From contig WMKJ01000077.1 in NCBI GenBank assembly GCA_009733715.1, forward strand, positions 1 through 63,091: a DNA stretch of 63,091 nucleotides. The letters run 5' to 3'. A program made the translations under genes and the position numbers. Under the pieces are notes generated by a model. That model searched no databases. It saw nothing but the letters and a program-made list of their open reading frames with translations, and was not told the origin of the DNA. Source of the DNA: Herpomyces periplanetae (lineage: Eukaryota; Ascomycota; Laboulbeniomycetes; Herpomycetales; Herpomycetaceae). Shown here piece after piece: positions 1 through 9,672 of the stretch (its first letter is position 1; the number at the start of each line of letters is the position of its first letter).

Positions 1-1
1 T

Positions 2-769
2 GATATTAGTAGTATAAGTGGGGTGTCGCGGGAAAGAGAGTTAGAAGCTCAGTTTGGGAGTGCTCCGGCTCTTGCTTTTCGCCGGCTAGGTGGGAAAAAC
101 TCTGGAACCTTTGTTAAGCCTACGTCGTCAACTACTCATTGTTATAATGGTGATGGCACTAGATATTTTGATATTGAGCCGCTTATTCCCGTAGCTCCGG
201 TGGCAGGTGAAAATCAACTCAAGAAAACTCCAGTTGATGAAAGCCCTCGCTCAACTGGTGGAAGAGATACTGCGAGTTTGCATCTCTCACTAGATAGTAT
301 TCCTCCGTGCGAAAATACGCTCGAGAGTTTCAGAGCTGCACCACCTTTGCCTCCCATTCTAGAAGTTCAGAGTGCACAAAATAGTGTTGTTGGGGGCAAC
401 AGTAGTAGCGTTCTTGACGATGTTTCAATTATAGAGCATCAGCGCACCGTTGGGGCTGCTCCCATTACTGTCAACTCTCCCATGCATGCTGGTTCGGGCT
501 GGCCGTCATCGTCGCAGAATCGTGAAACTTACAATGGTAGTGGTAATAGCACAAAGAGAATTCCAAGCGGCGGGTTTGTAACTCGTGATTCACACTGGGA
601 TAATCAAGCTTCATCGGCTCCTGGATTGAGGCTTGTTGATAAGGCTGTCGATGAGCGAATCGCATCGGGAGACCTTGTAACAGGAAAGCTCACGGCTGGT
701 TACTACAAGTTTATGTCCCAGGAAGAGTTTGACGATTTAGATTCCTATTGTGACAGTGTTGACGATTGA
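2..769 (+). CDS. 3' part of an unknown protein gene (truncated by window edge)
   Basis: The frame is open from the first bases of the window to a TGA at 767-769, so only the C-terminal 255 residues or so are visible and the start lies upstream. I recognise no family. The visible part is rich in Ser, Gly, Pro and Asn with little hydrophobic sequence, which suggests a largely disordered region. The last 60 residues are more ordered-looking (LRLVDKAVDERIASGDLV, then YYKFMSQEEF) and end in an acidic tail with DDLDSYCDSVDD. There is no signal peptide or membrane segment in the visible part. The next gene downstream on the same strand begins 425 nt later. It is called coding because of its length without stops and its continuity with the window edge, not because of homology. 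Confidence 0.6.
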   Translation, partial: DISSISGVSRERELEAQFGSAPALAFRRLGGKNSGTFVKPTSSTTHCYNGDGTRYFDIEPLIPVAPVAGENQLKKTPVDESPRSTGGRDTASLHLSLDSIPPCENTLESFRAAPPLPPILEVQSAQNSVVGGNSSSVLDDVSIIEHQRTVGAAPITVNSPMHAGSGWPSSSQNRETYNGSGNSTKRIPSGGFVTRDSHWDNQASSAPGLRLVDKAVDERIASGDLVTGKLTAGYYKFMSQEEFDDLDSYCDSVDD

Positions 770-1193
770 AACTGCATGTGAGCGGTGGCGGTTGAGACTT
801 GCAAAGTTTTTACCTTCAACCACACCAGTTGAGCTTGTTTGCGACACGACACCCTCAGAGCCGTTGAGGTGCTGTGCATTGGAGTCCACAGCATTGTCTT
901 TTGAACTATTCCCTTGACGAGGCGGGAATATTTTGTCTCCCATCTCCTGGCTCACCGAGGAATCTTCAGCTCATGAACCCGCAATGTTGATTCATAGTTA
1001 CTCACGCTTGGACAATGTAGCTTCATGCATTTTCGATACTTTCTTCGCTTGTTTCTCAGCGGCAGGCCAACCTTTACTATTTTCACTACACAAGACTGGT
1101 ATAAATCGCCCGGGCTATCTTCATAGTTGATCATCTGGGCCATGATATACGAGAAGGAAGCATTTGTCAATTCGCCTCACTTGTCCATTCGTT
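770..1193. other. Intergenic spacer, tandem genes
   Basis: This 424-nt spacer lies between the stop of the first gene and the ATG of the next gene on the same strand. Short open frames on both strands here lack ATG starts or any recognisable sequence. I see no RNA gene or repeat. It must hold the terminator of the upstream gene and the promoter of the downstream one, but I cannot place either. Confidence 0.5.
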
Positions 1194-2933
1194 ATGTCCA
1201 CTTCACTTGTCCACCGTTCTCCCTCGAATTCCCAGCTTCGTCACCAACTTTCATCAGCTGGGATTGACGTTATTAATTTGAAGCAACTGATATTCAAGTT
1301 AAAGTCTGCTGCTTCTCAGTTATTGGACTTATGTGTTGATGAAACGTCAAATCAAAGTACCCTTTCCAATACTGAAATTCCTCAACAGCAGAAGCTTTCC
1401 GTTATCGAACCAAACTACTTTTCCACACGGCTTCCATCTACTTTACCGCCAACTTCAACGCTCTTTTCCCCTAAAAACCCTCCTCGAATACTCAACTCCG
1501 ACCATCACCAGTTTCTCGCTCCCATTGCTTTCCCTGATCATCCCCCCACTACATCACCACCTCTTCCTCCACTACCATCACTGCCGCCACCACCATCATC
1601 GCTGGCATTGGCACCTTTGCCTCAGTCTCAAAGTGTTTCTGATGTTGACTCGGATTCAACACCTCAATCTGAATCTGAAATAGTCTCGCCAATAGTTCCG
1701 TGTATAACATGTTTGTACAATGGTGTACCACCTGTTACAACTACTATCCAATTCCGAGGAATTGAACTTGCCATTGCCACTAAAGTTACTCTTCCAGATG
1801 ATCTTATTATCGCCCAAATCATTGGGGTTCCTTTACACGTTGGCATTAATGCTCAACTAATGGATTCAGAGTGTAAATCTCGTCCATGTAATCCTAGTCT
1901 CGATGCTCAACTTGGAAGATTGTATAACCATTACGATTACGCTACAAAATCACTTGTTAAATCTTTTGTTCGCCCTAAAAACCCTTTTGTTGATTTTGCA
2001 TTTATATGTCGTCATGATTCTAACGATGGTATGCCTTGTGATCTTCAAGTTCGAGATGGGTTAACTTCCCTGGATTTGTCTCGAATTTGTATTTCCGATC
2101 ATTTTGGCCGCAACAAAGTTGCTACTCGCAAGATCACCAATTGGGTAAGATGGTGTCGTAAACATTATCAACGTAGCTCCTACGATAAAGAAACTTGGCC
2201 GTGGAAAGTTATTCAATTATGCACAGTCCAACTTCGCTTTATTGATGATGAATTCCCGGGAATCCGGTACACTGTTGTAATGAAGAAACAATGGAGGGAT
2301 CAGGCTTCAAAGGATCGAATTCGTTATCAACGGATATGCCAACATATTGATCTAGTATTTGGTTCACAAATTCGGGCTTTGGCTACAGCTGCTACTTTAT
2401 CAATTTCAAGTTCACGTCAATCTCCATCGCCTCCCGCGTCGGATTTTTCCGCTACTTCAACTACTTCTGCTGCTTCAGCATGGCGAATCGTAGATTTTTC
2501 TGCGTTTACGTTACCCTCGTCAGATTCAACTCATGATAGGCAATCCGGTTCGGAAAACCTTTCCGTATACTGTCAAAATTATCTCAACCAATTCTTTTGC
2601 GGTACGGGAAAATCCCTCCACCAATGCTTTATCATTTGCGATTTCATTCGTCGTTTAATCAATGCTAATTGTCTACGCGAATGCGCTGACGTTGAATTTC
2701 TCCCCGAATTTTCCAACGTTTCATCCTCTTTTGTTGATTCTTCAGGGCCAGAACCCCTCGTTTCTTCAACTTGCTCTACTGTCTCTCCTTTTCATTCTAG
2801 AAATCCTTCCGATACTTCAACTTCCCGTCGCGTATCCCGAAATCCTCCTTATCGTTCTCGCAAACGTTCTCTCAATCATCTCGACCAGTCTTCACCTCCT
2901 CCGTCAAAACGTGCTTCACTTTTACTTTGTTAA
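1194..2933 (+). CDS. Unknown 579-residue protein, Pro/Ser-rich N-terminal half
   Basis: An uninterrupted frame from the ATG at 1194 to a TAA at 2931-2933. Open sequence upstream of 1194 has no ATG in frame, so this start is preferred. Residues about 60-165 are Pro/Ser-rich low complexity (runs such as LPPLPSLPPPPSSLALAPLP). A more conserved-looking block of about residues 240-400 follows. It carries many aromatic and basic residues (VRPKNPFVDFAFICRHD, WVRWCRKHYQRSSYDKETWP, VVMKKQWRDQASKDRIRYQR) and could be a DNA- or protein-binding domain. The C-terminus is Ser/Pro/Arg-rich (RRVSRNPPYRSRKRS), which could be a nuclear localisation signal. I do not recognise the family. It converges with the minus-strand gene ending at 2990, with only 56 nt between the stops. 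Coding-strand pyrimidine bias is strong. Confidence 0.7.
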   Translation: MSTSLVHRSPSNSQLRHQLSSAGIDVINLKQLIFKLKSAASQLLDLCVDETSNQSTLSNTEIPQQQKLSVIEPNYFSTRLPSTLPPTSTLFSPKNPPRILNSDHHQFLAPIAFPDHPPTTSPPLPPLPSLPPPPSSLALAPLPQSQSVSDVDSDSTPQSESEIVSPIVPCITCLYNGVPPVTTTIQFRGIELAIATKVTLPDDLIIAQIIGVPLHVGINAQLMDSECKSRPCNPSLDAQLGRLYNHYDYATKSLVKSFVRPKNPFVDFAFICRHDSNDGMPCDLQVRDGLTSLDLSRICISDHFGRNKVATRKITNWVRWCRKHYQRSSYDKETWPWKVIQLCTVQLRFIDDEFPGIRYTVVMKKQWRDQASKDRIRYQRICQHIDLVFGSQIRALATAATLSISSSRQSPSPPASDFSATSTTSAASAWRIVDFSAFTLPSSDSTHDRQSGSENLSVYCQNYLNQFFCGTGKSLHQCFIICDFIRRLINANCLRECADVEFLPEFSNVSSSFVDSSGPEPLVSSTCSTVSPFHSRNPSDTSTSRRVSRNPPYRSRKRSLNHLDQSSPPPSKRASLLLC

Positions 2934-2989
2934 GCTATCCTCGCCCTTGTTTTACCTTGATGTTTGCCTTTATAATAACCCGTCTCGGG

Positions 2990-4566
2990 CTATGTGCTAA
3001 ATCCCGTTCCATCGTACCATCGAGTTGCTATCAGTACACTTACTCCTCCTGCGATAGCTCCGACCATTGCTGAAACTGCTGCAATTCCGTAGACTTGTCC
3101 TTCTTTAATTTCTTGTGTGTTTAACGTAGTTCGTCTTCTCTTTTTTCCCTTTTCTTTTTTTTCTTCTTCCTCCCATTTTCGCTTTCCTTTGATCAATTTT
3201 ACTTCTTTTTTACCAACTTCGGTTACTTCTTGTGCTCCTATATGTCCGTCATTGGTGGTTAATGCTAGCCAATTTTCCCCTTGGTTTGCCGTATCATTTC
3301 TTGTTCGTATATTCTTCAAATCACCGACAACCTTATATATTATGTTTAGCACAACCTACCATTGTTTATATCTTCATTTTCTCACCTGTAAGTTTATTTG
3401 TACTTTTCCATTCTCTTGTAAAGGTGTAGCTTCCATGGTACCACTAAGTTTTGTGTCTGTACCTGTACCCATTCTATCGTTCATAATATCAAGTCTTGTA
3501 ATTTGATCCATCTTTATCTTACGTAGAACGTGCGTGAGTAATGGATATAAACTTTTCAAAATTCCAAGGTTCCCGCCGGTATCCCCTTTACCGTCGTCTT
3601 GAAAACCAATTGGATCGACCACTTTATCGTTAACTATTTAGACCTTCCCGTTAGCTTATCTACAGTATTACCCGATTCTTCCCTCTTGTCTTACCGTAGC
3701 ATGTGCCTGTACTCTCATCTGTACTAGTGATTGAGCTAACGCTACATTTTTCATAGTCCGTCCAGCTACTTTCCGATGCATCTTCTTCATTAGTGGCTTC
3801 TGGTACCTTAACTTCTTCATCATTTTCCGTGCTGTCCTGATTTTCCACATTCATGCCTAATTCATTTTCCGTGTTGTTCCCGGAAAGATTACTTTCAATC
3901 TCTACACCATTAGGCCTTATCTGCCCCTCTTCGTAATCGATTCCAGCTACTTTGTAAGTTACGTAGCCCATCATTTCTATACAGTTTTCGGTTAGCTGAT
4001 TTGCCCGTTTCTTCAAATAATCCCTTTCTTTCATACGCATACCTTCGTCTGCTTCTCTTGACCCAAATCGTATATGGTCACCCACTTTTACATTCACTTC
4101 TTCATTCAACTCCACGCAATTGTCATTAACGTATGTACTGTTTTCACTGCAAGCTTGCAGCATTATACCGTATGCCTTACAATTTTAATACACTCCATAA
4201 TCAGCTACGGTAAATTCCCTTGATGAAATGCCCTCGTCATAATTCATACCAATTTTACTCACCACTTCACTGTTTGATGCTTTGATTAATTTCATGCGCA
4301 ATACAGCTTGTCGTCCAGAAATATTTCGTCCGTCCACGTAAAAATTCTCCGGTCCTGACCTAATTTCGAGATCAGATGCTTTCCTTGCCCGACGTACCGT
4401 ACAATTCCGATCGTATTCTATGCCAACTGTACGCTCTGTTGCCTTAGTTCCACACGCTCCTCCTAGTACGTGCAAATGAATTCGAGCTATACATAACTAT
4501 GCGTTAGTTACTTTTTCAATTAACTGCTCTGTTCTAGCGTAACTTACCACCGCTCATTAATAACAT
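2990..4566 (-). CDS. Unknown protein with C-terminal membrane segment, at least five exons
   Basis: Short minus-strand frames join into one gene through introns whose phases all agree: 4566-4548, 4486-4263, 4175-3695, 3633-3386 and 3331-2990 (437 residues). Donors are GTAAGT, GTGAGT, GTAAGA and GTGAGA. Branch-like CTAAC, CTGAT or GCTAAA elements precede TATAG, TAAG, ATAG and TAAG acceptors. The third exon also has an internal ATG at 4163, a fallback start if the upstream exons are wrong. The protein has a Cys-containing N-terminal half, a Glu/Asp/Ser/Thr-rich middle, a Lys/Arg/Glu-rich stretch, then one hydrophobic segment (GIAAVSAMVGAIAGGVSVLI) followed by about ten residues, so it may be tail-anchored or single-pass. 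More 5' coding sequence may exist up to about 4850: Cys-rich frames and a plausible acceptor at about 4598 are visible there. No family is recognised. Confidence 0.55.
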
Positions 4567-5232
4567 GATACTTGATAATTCACTAGATATACACTGGCAA
4601 AAATATTCGTAGGTTAAAGTAAAAGTCCACGTAAATTGAAGCGCAACATCACCTTGGGTATTTCCGTCCTTCACTTGCCCGTCCAGGTTGATTTAAGCTA
4701 ATAAATTTCATTGTTTACATACTTGGGAAATCGGCTACGCTGCTGCCTGTTGGATGTTTGACAGGTTCTCAGGTATTTACCACGACCACGACAACCACCC
4801 CGACTACAATCACAATCACAATCAATCACAACCATACCCACAACCACAACCTTACCAACCCTTTTCCCTTCTCCACCCCATTTTCCTCCCTTTCTCTTAT
4901 ACACCCGCCCGGCTTCGGAATCGTCGACGTCATCATGACGTCATCTCATGCCGCATCTTGTCAGCAAAGTACAGGAATCGGAAAATGGTTAGTCCTACCG
5001 AAGCGACGATTTTGTTCGAAATTCTCACGATGATCGATTTTTGCACACACTTTAACTCACAATTCCCCTCTTCTTCCCAAACTTCCTTTAAATTAATTCA
5101 TCATCCTATATTATATTTGTCCTTTAATGGTTAAATATTTTATTTAATACCAAATTTTACCTAACCCATAATCTGTTATCTATTCTTTGCTTTTCGTTTC
5201 AAAAAATATGCATGATCATGACTACTTTCACC
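4567..5232. other. Divergent promoter region of RPC1 and the membrane protein gene
   Basis: This gap separates the minus-strand multi-exon gene from RPC1. It contains a Thr/His-type low-complexity repeat (CAC/AAC/ACC repeats, about 4778-4860) that opens spurious frames on both strands. A CRE palindrome lies at 4935-4944, and a T-rich leader runs up to RPC1. Minus-strand sequence between about 4620 and 4850 may include unresolved 5' exons of the neighbouring gene. Confidence 0.5.
4935..4944. promoter_or_regulatory. CRE/ATF-type palindrome ATGACGTCAT
   Basis: A perfect ATGACGTCAT, preceded closely by a second half match (ACGTCAT at 4928-4934), lies about 290 nt upstream of the RPC1 start and in the divergent spacer. 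This is the classic bZIP (CREB/ATF, fungal Atf1-type) site. The same octamer recurs upstream of GPN3, PPM1 and SHM1 in this window. Function is inferred from the motif and its position only. Confidence 0.5.
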
Positions 5233-8200
5233 ATGGACCTCATCAAAGAGCAAGTACAAGATACTGCACCAAAGCGTATCAAAGCGCTTAAATTCGGTGT
5301 ACTTTCAGGAAATGATATACTTCGACAATCTGTTTTACAAGTTTGTGATCGTAATTTATACGATATTTCTACCAAGGGTAAGGCCCGCTCCATTTGTCGT
5401 AACGGACCGTTAGATCCTCGCCTGGGTACCTCAAAGGATGGAAGGTGTGAAACGTGTGGTGAAGATTTAAAGGGGTGTAACGGTCACTTTGGTTACGTTA
5501 AACTTGCCTTGCCAGTTCTTCACATAGGCTACCTTAAATTTATCGTGGAAATTTTGAATTGCATTTGCAAAACTTGTTCGCGGGTTCTCCTTACCGAAGA
5601 TGTTCATCGTTCATTCATACGTAGCATTCGTGGCAGAAATCTCGATGCATTTCAACGTCAATTACTCAGTTCACGCGTCGTAGCTGCGTGCAAAAAAACC
5701 AAAATTTGCCCCTACTGTAACGCCGTTAACGGCCCAGTACGTAAAGTCGCTGGTCAACCGTTAAAAATTGTTCATTTACAATATGATGCTTATCTCAAAT
5801 CTACCGCCAAATCTAAAACACCTCCACCCGATAAAGTTGAATTTGATCGATCCTTCGATACCGTTAAACGACTTAATCCTGAATTAGATAAATATATCAA
5901 ACGGGCCGTTGATGATATGAATCCTCTTCGTGTATTTAATATACTGAAAATGGTTTCGTCTACCGATTGTGAAGTTCTTGGACTCGATCCTCTATACGGT
6001 CGCCCCGAAATGTTCATATGGCAATACATTCCTGCTCCCCCTGTGTCAATTCGACCTTCTGTACAACAAGAAATGGCCACCACTGAAGATGACATCACTA
6101 ACAAGCTAGGCGACATAATTCAAATCAGTAACCTTATACGTACAGCTTTGTACAAAGGTCAACCTCTATCAGCTATAATGGAACAGTGGGACTTTCTCCA
6201 ACTCCAAATTGCCATGTATGTTAACAGTGACGTTCCTGGTTTACAAAAGCCCGAGTATGGTCGTTTAATAAGGGGTTTTTGCCAACGTTTAAAGGGCAAA
6301 CAGGGTCGTTTTCGGGGGAATCTTTCTGGTAAACGTGTAGATTTTTCCGGTCGTACCGTCATCGGACCTGACCCTAACCTTGGAATCGATGAAGTTGCTG
6401 TACCTGATCGTATTGCCATTAATCTTACCTATCCCGAACGTGTTAACAGGTATAACATTGAGGAAATGCGTGCATGTGTACGACGTGGTCGGTGGAAGCA
6501 TCCGGGCGCTAATTTTATCGTTAAGCCTAATCGTCGAGTCGTTCTCGAAATACTCGGTCGTGTTAACCGTTTAGATATGGCGGCCCGTGAACTTCAAATC
6601 GGTGATATTGTCGAACGACATTTAAGAGATGGCGATATTGTCTTATTTAATCGACAACCATCGCTTCACAAACTATCTATACTGGCACATCGTGTGAAAG
6701 TTCGGCCAGGAAGGACATTTCGTTTAAATGAGTGTGTATGCAATCCGTATAATGCCGACTTTGACGGCGATGAAATGAATCTTCATTTACCCCAAACCGA
6801 AGAAGCGCGTGCTGAAGCTATCGAATTAATGGGCGTACAGCACAATTTAGTAACCCCGAAAAATGGAACTTTGATAATTGCTGCAATCCAAGATTTTATT
6901 ACTGCCGCATACTTATTATCAAGTAAAGACCGTTTTTACGATAGATGTACATTCACTCAAACAATTGTTGGTATGTTTAACGGACTTTCGATAAAAGATC
7001 CTAAAACTGGTAAACGGTTACCCATTGAAATTCCTCCACCTACGATCATCAAGCCACAAATGCTGTGGACAGGCAAGCAAGTGTTTTCCGTATTGATGCA
7101 GCCTAATCGGCGTATGGGCACACTTATCAATTTAGATGCTGCGTGCAAGCAATATACCAAAGTAGCTGGAGTTGCACCGGAAATGAACAGTGAAGATGCC
7201 TATTTGATAATTCGAAATTCCGAAGTCATAAGTGGAGTTATGGACAAATCAACGGTGGGCGATGGGAAGAAGAATTCATTATTTTACATGTTGCTACGAG
7301 ATTTCGGACCTGAATATGCGGTTTTTGCTATGAATAGTTTAGCCCGTCTTAGTTCACGTTGGCTCACAAACCAAGGCTTCAGTATAGGTATTTCAGACGT
7401 ATATCCAAGTGAAAATTTAGAGTGTCGTAAGCAAAAGCTTATTGAAAAAGCTTATGCAAAGTGCGATGTGGTGATTGAAAAATTTCGACAGGGAAAATTA
7501 ACGCGAGATGCCGGATGTGATGAAGAAATGACCATGGAAAACCAGATTTCGGGAATTCTATCATCAGTACGGCAGGAAGCAGGAAATATATGTTTTGAAC
7601 AACTCAGTCGGCATAATTCACCGCTAACTATGGCAAAGTGCGGCAGCAAAGGGAGTAGTTTCAACGTTAGTCAAATGGTAGCAGGTGTTGGCCAACAAAT
7701 TATTAGCGGACAAAGAGTAGCGGATGGATTTCAAGATCGAACGTTACCTCACTTTCCCAAGATGGCTCGACAGGCAGCTAGCAAGGGGTTCGTGCGAAAT
7801 AGTTTCTTCAGTGGACTCGAACCTACGGAGTTTATATTTCACGCTATGAGTGGACGTGAAGGTTTAGTAGATACGGCAGTTAAAACGGCAGAAACAGGGT
7901 ACATGAGTCGACGGCTGATGAAGAGTTTAGAAGATCTATCTAGCATGTACGACCGAACAGTGCGTACGTCAGGGCATAGTGTAGTACAGTTTCAATACGG
8001 TGATGATTTGTTGGATCCAGCAGATATGGAAGGACGAGCACGACCAGTTAATTTTGATTCAACATTTACGCAAACGGTTATGACAACGTGGAATGTACAA
8101 CATCGTGGATTGCTACCATGGGAGATAATGCGGGTAACCCGAGAAATGTTAACGCCGGAACGATTAAAGTATCAACGGTATACACTTTTGGGAAATAAGT

Positions 8201-9672
8201 TAGCGTATACAGACAATACGTTAGAGCATACGGATGAACAAGAGAGTGCCCGACGATTTTTAGATGAAATAGAGAATTCATTTATTTTGCATAAAGCCTG
8301 GATACTGGCTCGTGCCAGAGCCAAAGTAGGTCTTATGAATGAATATGATGAGATAATTGATACAGTAAACGAACGAGGTACACCAGAGTACGAAAAGGAA
8401 TTGCAGTCACGGAATGAGTTAGTGAACGGTATTATAAAGGTTTCATCGTTAGCTTTGCGATGTTTTATTATGATATGTTTGGAAAAGTACGAAAAATCCA
8501 AAGTTCAACCAGGCCATGCAGTGGGCGCAGTAGGGGCACAATCAATTGGGGAACCGGGGACACAGATGACACTGAAAACATTTCATTTTGCGGGGGTTGC
8601 AGGAATGAGTATAACACAGGGTGTGCCGCGAATTAAAGAGATAATTAACGCTTCGAAGTTGATAAGTACACCAGTTATAACGTGTGCACTACAGAATAAG
8701 AGTAGTGAACAAGCGGCACGAATAGTACAGGGAAAAATAGAGAAGACATACTTGCGAGATGTTATTGTATACATTGAGGATGTATGGCAAGCCAATGGAG
8801 TGTACTTGAAGTTACGAGTTAACGTAGAAACTATTGAAAATTTACAGTTAGACGTGAATATGCATGGTATAGTACGAGCGATTGTGAAGACAAAGAGTTT
8901 AAAGGTAGAAGAGAAGAACGTACTGTGGAAAGGAAATCAGATACAGATTAAGATTCCACAGGATGACAATGAAGATTTGAAAAAGCGAATGAGTATTGAA
9001 AGCGGTAGTTTAGGAACAGGAGGGGGAATGCGACGGAACAAAACGACGGCGGCTAATGAATTTTTTTTAAGGGTACAAAATTTGCGGAGAAGTTTACCCG
9101 ATGTAGTTATATCCGGGTATAAAGAAGCGAGTCGGGCAATTATTTCTAAATCAGACGTTATGAACAAGGAGACGGGGGTGGAGGATATTTCTTTGTTGGT
9201 GGAGGGTTACGGACTTCGTAAGTGTATGAACACGGATGGGGTTGACGGATATCATACGAAGACGAATTCAGTGATTGAAACAAAGGAAGTTTTGGGGATT
9301 GAAGCTGCGCGAGCGACAATAATTAGTGAGATTCGTGAAGTAATGAGTAGTATGGATATAGATCCTCGGCATATGCAATTATTGGCGGATGTTATGACAT
9401 TTAAAGGTGATGTATTGGGTATTACACGCTTTGGGTTGGCTAAGATGCGCGACAGCGTTTTGCAGCTGGCGAGCTTTGAGAAGACACCGGATCATTTATT
9501 TGAAGCGGCATGGCGTACAAAAGTTGACCGAGTTGAGGGCGTTAGTGAATGTATTATACTTGGACAAGGAGTCCGGTTAGGAACGGGTTGTTTGGGAGTA
9601 GTTCGTAGTTTGGATATTCCGGCTGAGCAATTAGTTCCGCGTCGGTGCGCATTCGAAGAAGCTGTGATGTGA
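5233..9672 (+). CDS. RPO31: DNA-directed RNA polymerase III largest subunit (RPC1)
   Basis: Single-exon gene of 1479 residues for the catalytic largest subunit of nuclear RNA polymerase III, which makes tRNA, 5S rRNA and U6. The N-terminus (TPKRIKxLxFxxLS-like, then the clamp zinc motif CETCGEDLKGCNGHFG) matches yeast Rpo31 closely. The active-site motif NADFDGD is at residues 507-513, with Asp509, Asp511 and Asp513 as Mg ligands. The bridge helix and trigger-loop region (GREGLVDTAVKTAETGY, GAVGAQSIGEPGTQMTLKTF) are intact. Length is slightly above the usual 1390-1460. Start choice: ATGs at 5212 and 5218 are also in frame, but 5233 has the best context (CACCATGG) and gives the N-terminus most like the family. 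An overlapping out-of-frame ATG lies at 5208. The coding strand turns from C/T-rich to A/G-rich around 7.2 kb without any change in protein family. Confidence 0.97.
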   Translation: MDLIKEQVQDTAPKRIKALKFGVLSGNDILRQSVLQVCDRNLYDISTKGKARSICRNGPLDPRLGTSKDGRCETCGEDLKGCNGHFGYVKLALPVLHIGYLKFIVEILNCICKTCSRVLLTEDVHRSFIRSIRGRNLDAFQRQLLSSRVVAACKKTKICPYCNAVNGPVRKVAGQPLKIVHLQYDAYLKSTAKSKTPPPDKVEFDRSFDTVKRLNPELDKYIKRAVDDMNPLRVFNILKMVSSTDCEVLGLDPLYGRPEMFIWQYIPAPPVSIRPSVQQEMATTEDDITNKLGDIIQISNLIRTALYKGQPLSAIMEQWDFLQLQIAMYVNSDVPGLQKPEYGRLIRGFCQRLKGKQGRFRGNLSGKRVDFSGRTVIGPDPNLGIDEVAVPDRIAINLTYPERVNRYNIEEMRACVRRGRWKHPGANFIVKPNRRVVLEILGRVNRLDMAARELQIGDIVERHLRDGDIVLFNRQPSLHKLSILAHRVKVRPGRTFRLNECVCNPYNADFDGDEMNLHLPQTEEARAEAIELMGVQHNLVTPKNGTLIIAAIQDFITAAYLLSSKDRFYDRCTFTQTIVGMFNGLSIKDPKTGKRLPIEIPPPTIIKPQMLWTGKQVFSVLMQPNRRMGTLINLDAACKQYTKVAGVAPEMNSEDAYLIIRNSEVISGVMDKSTVGDGKKNSLFYMLLRDFGPEYAVFAMNSLARLSSRWLTNQGFSIGISDVYPSENLECRKQKLIEKAYAKCDVVIEKFRQGKLTRDAGCDEEMTMENQISGILSSVRQEAGNICFEQLSRHNSPLTMAKCGSKGSSFNVSQMVAGVGQQIISGQRVADGFQDRTLPHFPKMARQAASKGFVRNSFFSGLEPTEFIFHAMSGREGLVDTAVKTAETGYMSRRLMKSLEDLSSMYDRTVRTSGHSVVQFQYGDDLLDPADMEGRARPVNFDSTFTQTVMTTWNVQHRGLLPWEIMRVTREMLTPERLKYQRYTLLGNKLAYTDNTLEHTDEQESARRFLDEIENSFILHKAWILARARAKVGLMNEYDEIIDTVNERGTPEYEKELQSRNELVNGIIKVSSLALRCFIMICLEKYEKSKVQPGHAVGAVGAQSIGEPGTQMTLKTFHFAGVAGMSITQGVPRIKEIINASKLISTPVITCALQNKSSEQAARIVQGKIEKTYLRDVIVYIEDVWQANGVYLKLRVNVETIENLQLDVNMHGIVRAIVKTKSLKVEEKNVLWKGNQIQIKIPQDDNEDLKKRMSIESGSLGTGGGMRRNKTTAANEFFLRVQNLRRSLPDVVISGYKEASRAIISKSDVMNKETGVEDISLLVEGYGLRKCMNTDGVDGYHTKTNSVIETKEVLGIEAARATIISEIREVMSSMDIDPRHMQLLADVMTFKGDVLGITRFGLAKMRDSVLQLASFEKTPDHLFEAAWRTKVDRVEGVSECIILGQGVRLGTGCLGVVRSLDIPAEQLVPRRCAFEEAVM

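Noticed and set aside
4754-5134. Thr/His/Asn-rich + strand frames
   Set aside because: They translate an ACC/CAC/AAC simple repeat in the divergent promoter; neither has a plausible start.
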